Below, one piece after another: positions 1-8,107 of a stretch of 64,000 bases of DNA. Positions within the stretch are counted from its first letter, which is position 1. Every line of letters starts with the position of its first letter. The DNA is from Nitratireductor kimnyeongensis (GTDB taxonomy: Bacteria > Pseudomonadota > Alphaproteobacteria > Rhizobiales > Rhizobiaceae): NCBI RefSeq assembly GCF_019891395.1, contig NZ_CP078143.1, forward strand, positions 124,001 to 188,000, written 5' to 3'. A program made the translations under genes and the position numbers. The notes beneath the pieces are model-generated. The model was not told the DNA's origin. It saw only the letters and a program-made list of their open reading frames with translations, and ran no database searches.

Positions 1-46
1 TATCCGTGAAGCGAATTGATCTGCGGCCGCGGCTCCCTCTGTTTCG

Positions 47-66
47 TCGGCCTCTCATGCTTTGAA
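47..66. repeat. 20-nt exact repeat, left copy
   Basis: The sequence TCGGCCTCTCATGCTTTGAA occurs here, about 60 bases before the histidine kinase start, and again at 62683-62702 just after trmFO, in the same orientation. Flanks differ at once on both sides. An exact 20-mer is unlikely by chance in 64 kb. Its role is unknown. Confidence 0.6.
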
Positions 67-127
67 GGGTCTCTTAATCATTCACGAATAAGTTGAGCAA
101 TGAATAGCGGGAATTCAATATCGGGTT

Positions 128-1669
128 ATGGTGCCGGAAGCGTCAAAATCGGCCAACAAGTTCGCCGACAAGTTCATTGTGGACCGCACCAAGCCACATC
201 GCAACAGCAATGTGGGGCTTGCCGTGCGGCGTACGCGCGACAGGCTGTCTCAAACTCTTGGGCCACCCGACTTCAATCGCGACATGCTGAAACTCCACGC
301 GCGCGATATTGTCTCAAACGCCGTCAAGCCGACTTTACTCATACTGGCGATGAGCCTCGGCGGCATCTATCTTGGGCTTGATCCGATAGCCACATGTCTC
401 TGGGCCCTCACCTGCCTTGTCTGTTATGCGCCGCTTTTCTTGCTCGCACGTCACGTGGAGCGGATGTTGGAAAACGAGATTGAAGTCACGCGCATGCGGC
501 AATGGTTGTTTGCCGCCCATTTCATCAGCGGCCTTGGCTGGGCGTATTTCGCATATCTGTCTCTTCCTGCCAGCACATTCTCCGAACCACAAATCATGCA
601 GGGCGCGCTTCTCCTTCTCGTCATCGCCGGGACCGCAATTGCGACGGCGACCCTGGGCGGTGCCCTGGTGGCAGCGTTCGCGCTTCCGATCTGCATGTTT
701 GCCTTTAAAGTCAGCGAGGGCCCGACAACGGGTTCGATGATGATGTGTCTGGTTCTGGCGGCTTCGCTCCCATTTCTCGCCTACGTCGCACACCATCGAA
801 ATCGTGCCGCATTGACGCTGCTTTCGTTTCAAAGTGAGAAGAATGCGTTGGTAGGAGAGCTGGAAACTGCCAAATCCATGTCCGACGAAGCCCGCCGGCG
901 CGCCGAGGAAGCCAATCTGGCAAAATCGCGCTTTCTCGCATCCATGAGCCATGAGCTTCGAACGCCGCTTAATGCCATTCTGGGATTCTCAGAAGTTATG
1001 GCAAACCAAGTTCTGGGACCGCTTGAGAACACCACGTATCGCGAATATGCGAACGATATTCACAGTTCCGGCAAACACCTGCTTAGTCTGATCAATGAGA
1101 TACTCGATCTCTCGCGCATCGAAGCTGGGCGCTATCGGCTCAACGAAGAACCATTGTCCCTCGACGCGATTGTGGAGGATTGCTGCCGCCTGATGGAAAT
1201 GAAGGCGCGTGGCAAGGACATTTCTTTCAGGATTGATGTCGAGCCCACTTTGTTGAGACTTTTTGCCGACGAACGCGCGGTTCGCCAGATCACACTCAAT
1301 CTTCTGTCAAACGCGATCAAGTTCAGTCCGACGGGAAGTGCTGTCCACATCAGGGTTGGATGGACGGCAGGAGGCGGCCAATACATCGCGATAAAGGACA
1401 ATGGTCCTGGCATCCCGGAGGACGAACTCGCAGTGGTGCTTTCCGCGTTCGGACAAGGTTCCATAGCCATCAAGAGCGCTGAACAGGGCACAGGCCTCGG
1501 CTTGCCTATTGTGCAGGGCCTGGCGGCTCTGCACAACGGCGTTTTCGAGCTCAATTCGAAACTTCGTTCAGGCACCGATGCCATCGTTGCCTTTCCGCGT
1601 TCGCGCGTGATGGAGGAACTCCCGGCTGTACCGACTGAGCGCAGGCGCTCAGCAAGCGGGAGTGTCTGA
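128..1669 (+). CDS. Membrane sensor histidine kinase
   Basis: A 513-residue two-component sensor kinase. About five to six hydrophobic segments lie between residues 65 and 222, so sensing is probably within or close to the inner membrane. A short coiled linker (about 230-265) leads to the dimerisation/phosphoacceptor helix with MSHELRTPLNAILGFSEVM (His275). The ATPase domain follows with N box LNLLSNAIKFSP, G1 box DNGPGIP and G2 box GTGLGL. There is no PAS domain and no receiver domain, and no response regulator gene is adjacent, so the partner is unknown. The ATG is the first in frame; no strong ribosome binding site is visible, so a somewhat later start is possible. The pleD/divK pair lies 11 kb away, and nothing here links this kinase to it. 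Confidence 0.85.
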   Translation: MVPEASKSANKFADKFIVDRTKPHRNSNVGLAVRRTRDRLSQTLGPPDFNRDMLKLHARDIVSNAVKPTLLILAMSLGGIYLGLDPIATCLWALTCLVCYAPLFLLARHVERMLENEIEVTRMRQWLFAAHFISGLGWAYFAYLSLPASTFSEPQIMQGALLLLVIAGTAIATATLGGALVAAFALPICMFAFKVSEGPTTGSMMMCLVLAASLPFLAYVAHHRNRAALTLLSFQSEKNALVGELETAKSMSDEARRRAEEANLAKSRFLASMSHELRTPLNAILGFSEVMANQVLGPLENTTYREYANDIHSSGKHLLSLINEILDLSRIEAGRYRLNEEPLSLDAIVEDCCRLMEMKARGKDISFRIDVEPTLLRLFADERAVRQITLNLLSNAIKFSPTGSAVHIRVGWTAGGGQYIAIKDNGPGIPEDELAVVLSAFGQGSIAIKSAEQGTGLGLPIVQGLAALHNGVFELNSKLRSGTDAIVAFPRSRVMEELPAVPTERRRSASGSV

Positions 1670-1695
1670 ACCTGAATCTTGCGGAAATGGTTCGC

Positions 1696-2652
1696 TTAGT
1701 GCAGGCGCTTGGCGACCTCCGCGACGCCACCGGCAAGCGCGGCCGCTGACTTGACAAGCCCCGCCGCCACAGCACCTGCGCACCCCGCCTCCCCCGTAAA
1801 CTGCAGCTCGAGCACTGGTTGAAGCGCAAGCTCCTCAGCCACCCATGCTTCAAACGGGTCGTGGCAGTTTGCGAGAGCGCAATGAGAAATCGCGTGCGGC
1901 GCTAATTTGTGGAGTACTGCAGCCGCCGCCAGAGCCGGCAAACCGTCCAGAATGACAGGAATGTTCTGAGCACGGGATGCAAGGATGGCGCCCGTAAGCG
2001 CGGAGATGTCCCGCCCCCCCAATCTCCGCAACACTTCGAGTGGGTCAGTCAGATGTTCGGCATGGTGTGAGAACGCTTCGGAAATAACATCCCCATCAGA
2101 CTGGCTTAGCTGCGCTAACTCCCCATTCAAAAGAGTAAGAAGAATAGCCCTTGCGGCAACTGATGCCTGCTCTCCCAAAGCTCCGACGCAGAGTAGATCC
2201 CCTCCCTCGGCGGTGGCTTCCATCCCGAATGCGATCGTCGCAGCACAGGCCCGCTCGTCCAGAGAGGCATCGTTGCGCATGTCATTCGAGGGCAGATCAA
2301 GCGCCAGATCGAACACATTGAGAGAAAGGTCATTGGCCACGCACAGATGCGACACCGCGGCAGCCCCCGCTGCTACCGCATCCACTCGCGCCCGCTGCTC
2401 GGAAAGACCCGTATCGCTAAAACCATGGGTCGCCGCATAGAGTGCAACACCGGATTTGCCGATCAAGGGCGGCACTGCGCCCCGTGTGCGAGCGAGCCAG
2501 ACGCCAATCTCGTGCAACCGCCCCAGCTCCTTGCCGGTGTAACCTGCTCGAGCGAATGCCTTCGACATCGCCGCGGCGGCCCCCTCGTCAGGTGCATTCA
2601 ATTGCGAAAGCAGGGAGCGGACATCGTCGAAAGGCAATCCAGAAAAGGACAT
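1696..2652 (-). CDS. cobT: CobT-family protein with degenerate motifs (possible pseudoenzyme)
   Basis: 318 residues, homologous along its length to nicotinate-nucleotide:dimethylbenzimidazole phosphoribosyltransferase (lower-ligand step of cobalamin synthesis). Framework segments such as CVANDLSLNVFDLALDLP, CAATIAFGMEA and DPLEVLRRLGGRDI are typical of rhizobial CobT. The functional motifs are not: the KPPGSLGRL region reads TGKELGRL, NHG reads THG, GEMGIGNTT reads GALGEQASV, and the C-terminal GEGTGAALAAG reads GEAGCAGAVAAG. It is also shorter than the usual roughly 340 residues. The start at MSFSGLPFDD matches family N-termini. The reading frame is intact, which argues against a decaying pseudogene. 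It is divergent from the DUF1289 and protease genes. Inactive or changed function is an inference. Confidence 0.7.
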   Translation of the reverse strand: MSFSGLPFDDVRSLLSQLNAPDEGAAAAMSKAFARAGYTGKELGRLHEIGVWLARTRGAVPPLIGKSGVALYAATHGFSDTGLSEQRARVDAVAAGAAAVSHLCVANDLSLNVFDLALDLPSNDMRNDASLDERACAATIAFGMEATAEGGDLLCVGALGEQASVAARAILLTLLNGELAQLSQSDGDVISEAFSHHAEHLTDPLEVLRRLGGRDISALTGAILASRAQNIPVILDGLPALAAAAVLHKLAPHAISHCALANCHDPFEAWVAEELALQPVLELQFTGEAGCAGAVAAGLVKSAAALAGGVAEVAKRLH

Positions 2653-2749
2653 TGAGTTGTTTCCCGTTTGGTATCGCAAACGAGATAGCCACCAAGCGCG
2701 CCAAGCGCAATGGTACACCGACCGCTTGCGTCGATGGACATCATGCCCC

Positions 2750-3010
2750 ATGTCTGTTGAAAATATTGGAAAGAAGATGGTCGACGTCAAATCTCCGTGC
2801 ATCCTTGTTTGCTCAATCGATGTGATTTCCGGATGCTGCTTCGGTTGTGGACGCACGCGCGCTGAAATCGCAAATTGGCTCTCTATGAGTTCGCAGGAGC
2901 GCGACACGGTCATGGAGGAACTTTCTGCGCGCCTGGAACAGGTGGAACGTAGACCGCGCCGCGAAACCCGGCGCGCGCGCATCGCGCGCCAACGAATGGA
3001 GGGTCAATAG
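2750..3010 (+). CDS. DUF1289 domain protein
   Basis: A small protein of about 86 residues. It carries the DUF1289 core SPCILVCSIDVISGCCFGCG followed by RTRAEIANW, with regularly spaced cysteines suggesting metal binding. The C-terminal third is very arginine-rich (ERRPRRETRRARIARQR), as in nucleic-acid-associated tails. The start at MSVENIG is chosen; MVDVKSP at 2777 is an alternative, and in-frame codons upstream extend into the start region of the divergent CobT gene. It ends 5 bases before the protease gene, so the two are probably cotranscribed. Biochemical function of the family is not known to me. Confidence 0.75.
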   Translation: MSVENIGKKMVDVKSPCILVCSIDVISGCCFGCGRTRAEIANWLSMSSQERDTVMEELSARLEQVERRPRRETRRARIARQRMEGQ

Positions 3011-3015
3011 GAGCC

Positions 3016-3717
3016 ATGCGCCTGTTCTGGTTGTTGATGTCGGCGCTTGGCGGAGGCTTGATCCTGCTGATTGCCAATCACGATTCTGGCCGGGTGTTTG
3101 GGCTTGAAAACTCGGCCTTCGCTGCCACCCTGTATCTAGGCCTCTGGGCAGCCGTCCTTATCGTGGGCTTCTTGGGGTCGGGACTGAGGATCGGAGACGT
3201 TGCAAGAACCCTCGCCTTCTGGGTTTTTCTGCTTCTGGCATTGGTGGCTGCCTATCAATACCGTTATGAACTTCAGGATTTTGCCAGTCGCGTAACGGCT
3301 GGCCTGATGCCCGGCAGCCCAATGACCACTGTCAGCAAGAACGGCCAAATCCATGTGATCGTTGAGCGATCCTCTAGCGGCCAGTTCGAGGTTATCGCAG
3401 ACGTGAATGGCACCCGTCTGCGAATGCTGATCGACACGGGCGCCAGCAGCATGGTTTTGTCGGATGAAGATGCTCGCGCCGCAGGTTTCGAACCTGAGAG
3501 ATTGCGCTTCGTAGTACCGGTGGCAACAGCAAATGGCACCACAGTTGTCGCCCGGGCAAGAGCTGATACGGTCAATGTAGGAGCCATTTCGCGCAATGAC
3601 ATCCCGATTTATATGGCACAAGCGGGGCGCCTTGACCAAAGCCTGCTCGGCATGAGCTTCATAAACACATTGAATGGCTTCGATCTGCGGGGCGACCGCA
3701 TCGTTCTTCGCGACTGA
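3016..3717 (+). CDS. TIGR02281-type retropepsin-like aspartic protease, membrane-anchored
   Basis: 233 residues. Three hydrophobic segments occupy residues 1-20, 34-55 and 65-83. They are followed by a periplasmic or cytoplasmic single-lobe aspartyl protease domain with the active-site motif LIDTGASSMVLS (about residues 137-148) and the downstream hydrophobic-glycine element SLLGMSF. This is the clan AA architecture of the TIGR02281 family, which acts as a dimer because each chain supplies one catalytic Asp. The ATG follows GGAG with good spacing (ggagccATG), 5 bases after the DUF1289 stop. Substrate is unknown. Confidence 0.88.
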   Translation: MRLFWLLMSALGGGLILLIANHDSGRVFGLENSAFAATLYLGLWAAVLIVGFLGSGLRIGDVARTLAFWVFLLLALVAAYQYRYELQDFASRVTAGLMPGSPMTTVSKNGQIHVIVERSSSGQFEVIADVNGTRLRMLIDTGASSMVLSDEDARAAGFEPERLRFVVPVATANGTTVVARARADTVNVGAISRNDIPIYMAQAGRLDQSLLGMSFINTLNGFDLRGDRIVLRD

Positions 3718-3742
3718 GCACGGCATAAAACGGAGACAGGGT

Positions 3743-4984
3743 CTATTTGTAGACTGCATTCCTGGCGGATCTCGCATCGCGAGGGGCTGCACTCTGAACA
3801 CGCGTTTCGACTTCCAAGTGATAGCGACGACCGACATCCCGCCATTCGTTCGCAATCAATCTGCGCAACGCACGCACACGCCTGTTCGCAAGTCGTCTTC
3901 CTTCACCTCCTTCCGCATAGACGAGACGAAGTGTCGAAGGCTCTTTTTCCAGAAGGTTGATGAGTTGTGAAACCTGGTGCTGCCACTCCGTCATGAGGTC
4001 ATGTGCCCCCCGGACGAAGGCAGCATCGGTCAGGTCCACTCGCACCACGCGGCCGATTGAGGCTCCAAACATAAACTCCGATGCCTTGCCCGCCGTGAGG
4101 CGAACCACACGTGGATTTTCCGTCGTAAGGCGGTACCCGGATGGAAGCGAGCGCGGATCGAGCTTCATTATGTAATTGCTCCCGATCCGCCGATCGGGCA
4201 AATCCGCACAGGCGACATGGAAATGCCCGTGAACGTCTGCCGTGAGCAACAGGCCCTTGACCGTGGCGACCCGCACGCCAGGCAAGCCCGCCTCCCCGGC
4301 ATCCTGGTATCCATTGCGGTTACGGTCGTCGAAGACCTTCCCAAGAATGTCACCACAATCGAAAACAGCTTCCACCACCACCTCAACGGTTGCTTCTGCA
4401 ACTCGTGAAACGACTTCTCCAGATAGATCCTCTACCCAAGCCTGGTTTACATATTCTCCAGGCTTGGCAGCGGCGGTCACGCCCAGTTCGAGATCGATCA
4501 GAACCTCTCCTCCGGCAGGAAGGGCGACATCCTTAAATGTTAGCTTCCGCCCTTCCGCTACGGGTGTGACAGAACTGCCGTTCAACAAAGCAGAACCGCG
4601 TACAAACGTTAGCCCCGGGGGCGTCATGTCGGTGACGGTGATGGTACTGTCTGTCGAGAGGCCAAGGGACTTGACGCGGATCGTGTAAGGAACACGACCA
4701 CCGCGTGCCACTTCCGCCATCGGGGTCTCATTGGCGATGGCATAGCCAGGCAGATCAACAACAGCTTCATCCTCGGGTGAGATCACCTCCTGCCCTACAG
4801 GACCTTTGCCTCTTGCAGTCGCAGTGTTCTTTCTGCCCCCTTCGATACCTTGCGCTTCGTCGATGTCACTTTGTGTCATCGTATTCGTCCCCTCGAATGT
4901 GATACTATCCCCTGCCCCCAATTCCCCAACAGCCGGTGTGAATGACGACAGTTTACCGCTACCTGGCTGTCCGTTGAAGCGAGG
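3743..4984 (-). repeat. Duplicated C-terminal block, copy 1
   Basis: This segment encodes about 410 residues from PRFNGQPGSG to the stop. It is closely matched by 6872-8107 in the next gene (PRFDGQPGSG onwards), and short identical DNA stretches are visible, for example gatccgcacaggcgacatgg-like sequence in both. It reflects tandem gene duplication. Confidence 0.75.
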
Positions 4985-6496
4985 TCCGGGATCGGATGGA
5001 ACTACATCTGTGGCGGTTACATTGCCGTCGTTTGTCACCTTGAACGTATAAGGAACGGTATCTCCCGGCTCGGCAAACTCTTCGTCGGCAGACTGAAGCT
5101 CACCATGTTTTTCCAGCGCTAGGGAGATATTTTGCGGCAACGGCGTCGGGGTTGCATCGTCAGGCTCCCTGTCTCCTTCCAAATCAACGTCAGCTGTCTC
5201 CTCAGGATCATCAGATATGTCGGAGACCGGCGTATTGTTGGGTGCAACGCCATCCGCGGTGGCGGTCGCGACGATCCCGCCAGCATCGATGTCGGCCTGA
5301 GTGATCTCGTAGGCCCCGGTCAAATCGGTTTTGTTGTCCCTTGGGAGCAGCAAGGCAATCGGAGTATTGGAGAGCGCGATTTTGTCATCCGTCACGACAA
5401 TGTCCGTGAGCGTCACGTTGCCAGTATTTTCGACGCTGAAAGTATAGTTGATCAGTTGCCCCGCATCCGCCAGTCCATTGCCATTGGTATCTTCCAGCTC
5501 CCCTTGCTTGACAAAATCGTCGTCGGGATTGGGTGGGAACATTACACTGGTAGGGTTCTCGTCTACGCCTGCCGCATCACTGGAAATTTCGCTGAAAAGA
5601 TTGCCGTTCTCATCCGTCCCTTCTGCGGTCGCCTGATTGGACAATTCACCCGCATCAATGTCCTCTTGTGTGAGTGTGTAGGTCAGCGTGTAAGTGGCCG
5701 TCTCCCCCTCAACCAGCGTGCCTTCGGAGGAACCGGATGACGCGGATACGAATGTCGGACCGCTGTCAGCCGTCAGGGGCGTACCGTCAGCACGCGCCAG
5801 GTTCTCTTCGCTGATCGCAACGCCGGTCAATGAACCGATACCTTGGTTCTCTACAGTCATCGTGAAGGTCAAGACATCGCCAGCTTTATCACCCTCCGAA
5901 ACCGTTTTGATAATCTCAATGACCTCCGCGCCCAAGACGAAACTAATCAGGCAGTTGGAGGTGCCCTCTGCGGCAACGTCAAGGGTTTGCGAGCTCGACA
6001 CGGCAGTGAAGACAAAAACAGACTGTTCCCAAGCAGTCGTATCGGGAAACATGATTGTTTCATTGGCACCGCTTGTCGTCAGCTTGAGCCCTTCACAGGC
6101 ACTTGGGTGATTGCCGGCAGCCGATGCGCGTCCAATCCCATAGAGCGGAATTCGATATGTACGGCCAGGTACAAGCCCGTTGATCGTGGTGAGGATGGAT
6201 TCGTAATAGTCTGGTCCGCCGATCATGGAGAGGAACGTCGTATCACCTGTTGGAACGGCCGGCAGTGGCGCGTCATCCCAGGCATAGGTTGCGCCCCACT
6301 CCTCAGGCGTCGAACAATCCGGACTGCCTTCCCCGTCCGTCCATCCGGCAGGCGTCTGACCGATACCCGGCGTACAGGGTGACGTGGGCGGAATGTCCTG
6401 CGCGTTCGTCTGCCCCACGCCAAAAGTGATGGAGCCAAAGGCAATGAGAAGAACAAGCACCATCACGCGAACTGCCAATCCCGCCCATAGGCTCAT
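3743..6496 (-). CDS. Large secreted repeat protein A (DUF11/DUF7507-like, SdrD-B-like)
   Basis: About 917 residues from MSLWAGLAVRVMVLVLL, a typical Sec signal peptide ending near NAQ. Next comes a region of about 160 residues with paired cysteines and then beta-sandwich repeats of the DUF11/DUF7507 kind (from about residue 190, and DFVKQGELEDTNGNG at about 328), rich in Asp/Thr with Ca-binding-like DTNGNGLADAG loops. An SdrD-B-like module (GKVFDDRNRNGYQDAGEAGL) lies near residue 720. The last 100 residues (LRLVYAEG..ANRRVRALRRLIANEW) loosely recall an OmpA-like domain. In-frame starts continue up to 6694, but the signal peptide supports this one. The C-terminal 410 residues are paralogous to the neighbour at 6872-11107. 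Likely surface or matrix protein; ligand unknown. Confidence 0.75.
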   Translation of the reverse strand: MSLWAGLAVRVMVLVLLIAFGSITFGVGQTNAQDIPPTSPCTPGIGQTPAGWTDGEGSPDCSTPEEWGATYAWDDAPLPAVPTGDTTFLSMIGGPDYYESILTTINGLVPGRTYRIPLYGIGRASAAGNHPSACEGLKLTTSGANETIMFPDTTAWEQSVFVFTAVSSSQTLDVAAEGTSNCLISFVLGAEVIEIIKTVSEGDKAGDVLTFTMTVENQGIGSLTGVAISEENLARADGTPLTADSGPTFVSASSGSSEGTLVEGETATYTLTYTLTQEDIDAGELSNQATAEGTDENGNLFSEISSDAAGVDENPTSVMFPPNPDDDFVKQGELEDTNGNGLADAGQLINYTFSVENTGNVTLTDIVVTDDKIALSNTPIALLLPRDNKTDLTGAYEITQADIDAGGIVATATADGVAPNNTPVSDISDDPEETADVDLEGDREPDDATPTPLPQNISLALEKHGELQSADEEFAEPGDTVPYTFKVTNDGNVTATDVVPSDPGPRFNGQPGSGKLSSFTPAVGELGAGDSITFEGTNTMTQSDIDEAQGIEGGRKNTATARGKGPVGQEVISPEDEAVVDLPGYAIANETPMAEVARGGRVPYTIRVKSLGLSTDSTITVTDMTPPGLTFVRGSALLNGSSVTPVAEGRKLTFKDVALPAGGEVLIDLELGVTAAAKPGEYVNQAWVEDLSGEVVSRVAEATVEVVVEAVFDCGDILGKVFDDRNRNGYQDAGEAGLPGVRVATVKGLLLTADVHGHFHVACADLPDRRIGSNYIMKLDPRSLPSGYRLTTENPRVVRLTAGKASEFMFGASIGRVVRVDLTDAAFVRGAHDLMTEWQHQVSQLINLLEKEPSTLRLVYAEGGEGRRLANRRVRALRRLIANEWRDVGRRYHLEVETRVQSAAPRDARSARNAVYK

Positions 6497-6871
6497 CTGC
6501 AGTTTCCAGCCGGTTATGGGGCTAAAACATCCCCTCAATGGACCAATTTTTCTTTCCCTCTGATGTTTCGACAGACCACATGTAGCCCAGCCAAAATTTT
6601 GATGGGAACTAATTGTTTTTAACACCCCGTGCTGCTCAAGTGATGTCGTCTGGTGAATTCTCAACATGACAAGCCTCATCATACCATCGTTCATGGTTCG
6701 GTTTCTGATTAGGCCTCCTGGCCAGACGCGAAACTTGAGACTGGGACACTGGTCGTTCGAACGGCAAAGGAATTTGCGAGCACTAGGGCAGGCGCACGCG
6801 GCACACGAGTTACAGAGAGGTAGCGTTACAGTTGAGGCTCTCTAATGCGCTTTCCTCTGCAGGTGCCGCAA
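6497..6871. other. Intergenic region between the two repeat-protein genes
   Basis: About 375 bases without a convincing gene. It holds the presumed promoter and leader of the downstream gene A. In-frame upstream codons for A reach 6694, so a longer N-terminus cannot be fully excluded. No clear terminator hairpin with a T-run was seen after the upstream gene. Confidence 0.4.
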
Positions 6872-8107
6872 TCATTTGAACTTTTCTTGTTGGGCGGAGG
6901 GCTCCACGCTCTGAGGCTGAAATCGCGTTTCAATCGCCAGGTGATAGCCTCGCCCGGCTCGGCCCCATGCCGCAGCAATCATCCGGCGGATTTCCCGCAA
7001 GCGCTTCAGTGCCGTCCGGTTGTTATCCTCGGAACCCGTATAGATGAGGCGCAGAACGGACGGCTCCTGATCGAGCAGCACTATCATTTGATTGATTTGC
7101 CGTTCCCATTGCGGGTTCAACTTCGCGGAGCCTTGCAAAAACGCTGCGTCGGTCAGATCGAGTCGAACCACACGGCCGATTGTCGCGCCGAACAGGAACT
7201 CCGACCCCTTACCGGCTGTGAGCCTTACCACACGTGGATTCTCCGTGGTGAGACGGTAGCCGGAAGGCAATGACCGAGGATCAAGCTTCAGAATGTAGTT
7301 CGCGCCAATCCTTTGATCAGGCAGATCCGCACAGGCGACATGGAAGCGCCCTTGAGCGTCTGATGTCAGCAACAGGCCTTTTATCGTCGCGAGCCTCACC
7401 CCCGGCAGACCTGGCTCGTTTTCCTCCTGGTATCCATTCCGGTTCCTGTCATCGAACACCTTTCCGATGATGTCGCCGCAATCGAAAACAGCTTCGACAA
7501 CCACCTCTACGACTGCCGTTGCAATACGGGAAGCAACGCCTCCTTCCGTCGTTTCCACCCAGGCCTTGTTTACGTACTCTCCAGGCTTGGCGGCTCCAGT
7601 CACGACGAGGTCGAGCTCAACAATTGCCGCTTCGTCAGGGGATAGTGTGACGTTTTCGAATGTCAGTCTGCGGCCTTCGACCAATGGCTCTGCAGCATTG
7701 CCGTTCAGCTTCGCGCTTCCACGGGCGAATGTCAGCCCCGCCGGTGTCATGTCGATGATTTTGACAGCGCTGCCGCCGGCAGACCCAAGCTGCTTCACGG
7801 TGATCGTGTAGGGAACCCGATCACCACGCCGCACCTCCGCCAGCGGTGTCGTTTTGCCAACAGCGTAGCCCGGCAACACCACGGTAGCCCCTGCAACCGG
7901 TGAGAAGACTTCCCGCCCATCCGCCCCACGGCCGGAGGCTTTTGCAGAGTTTTGAATGCCGTTTTCAAGACCCTCCGCTGCATCAATGTCGCGCTGAGTG
8001 AGTGTGTATGTCGCGGTGAAGGTCTTGGTTTCTCCTGCAGCAAGATCCGCACTGGCTGGAGAGAAAGGCGTGAAACTCCCACTGCCCGGCTGCCCGTCAA
8101 ATCGTGG
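6872..8107 (-). repeat. Duplicated C-terminal block, copy 2
   Basis: This part encodes the C-terminal 410 or so residues of protein B, starting at PRFDGQPGSG. It is the paralogue of 3743-4984 and includes the SdrD-B-like motif GKVFDDRNRNGYQEENEPGL and the terminal domain LRLIYTGS..LREIRRMIAAAW. Confidence 0.75.
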
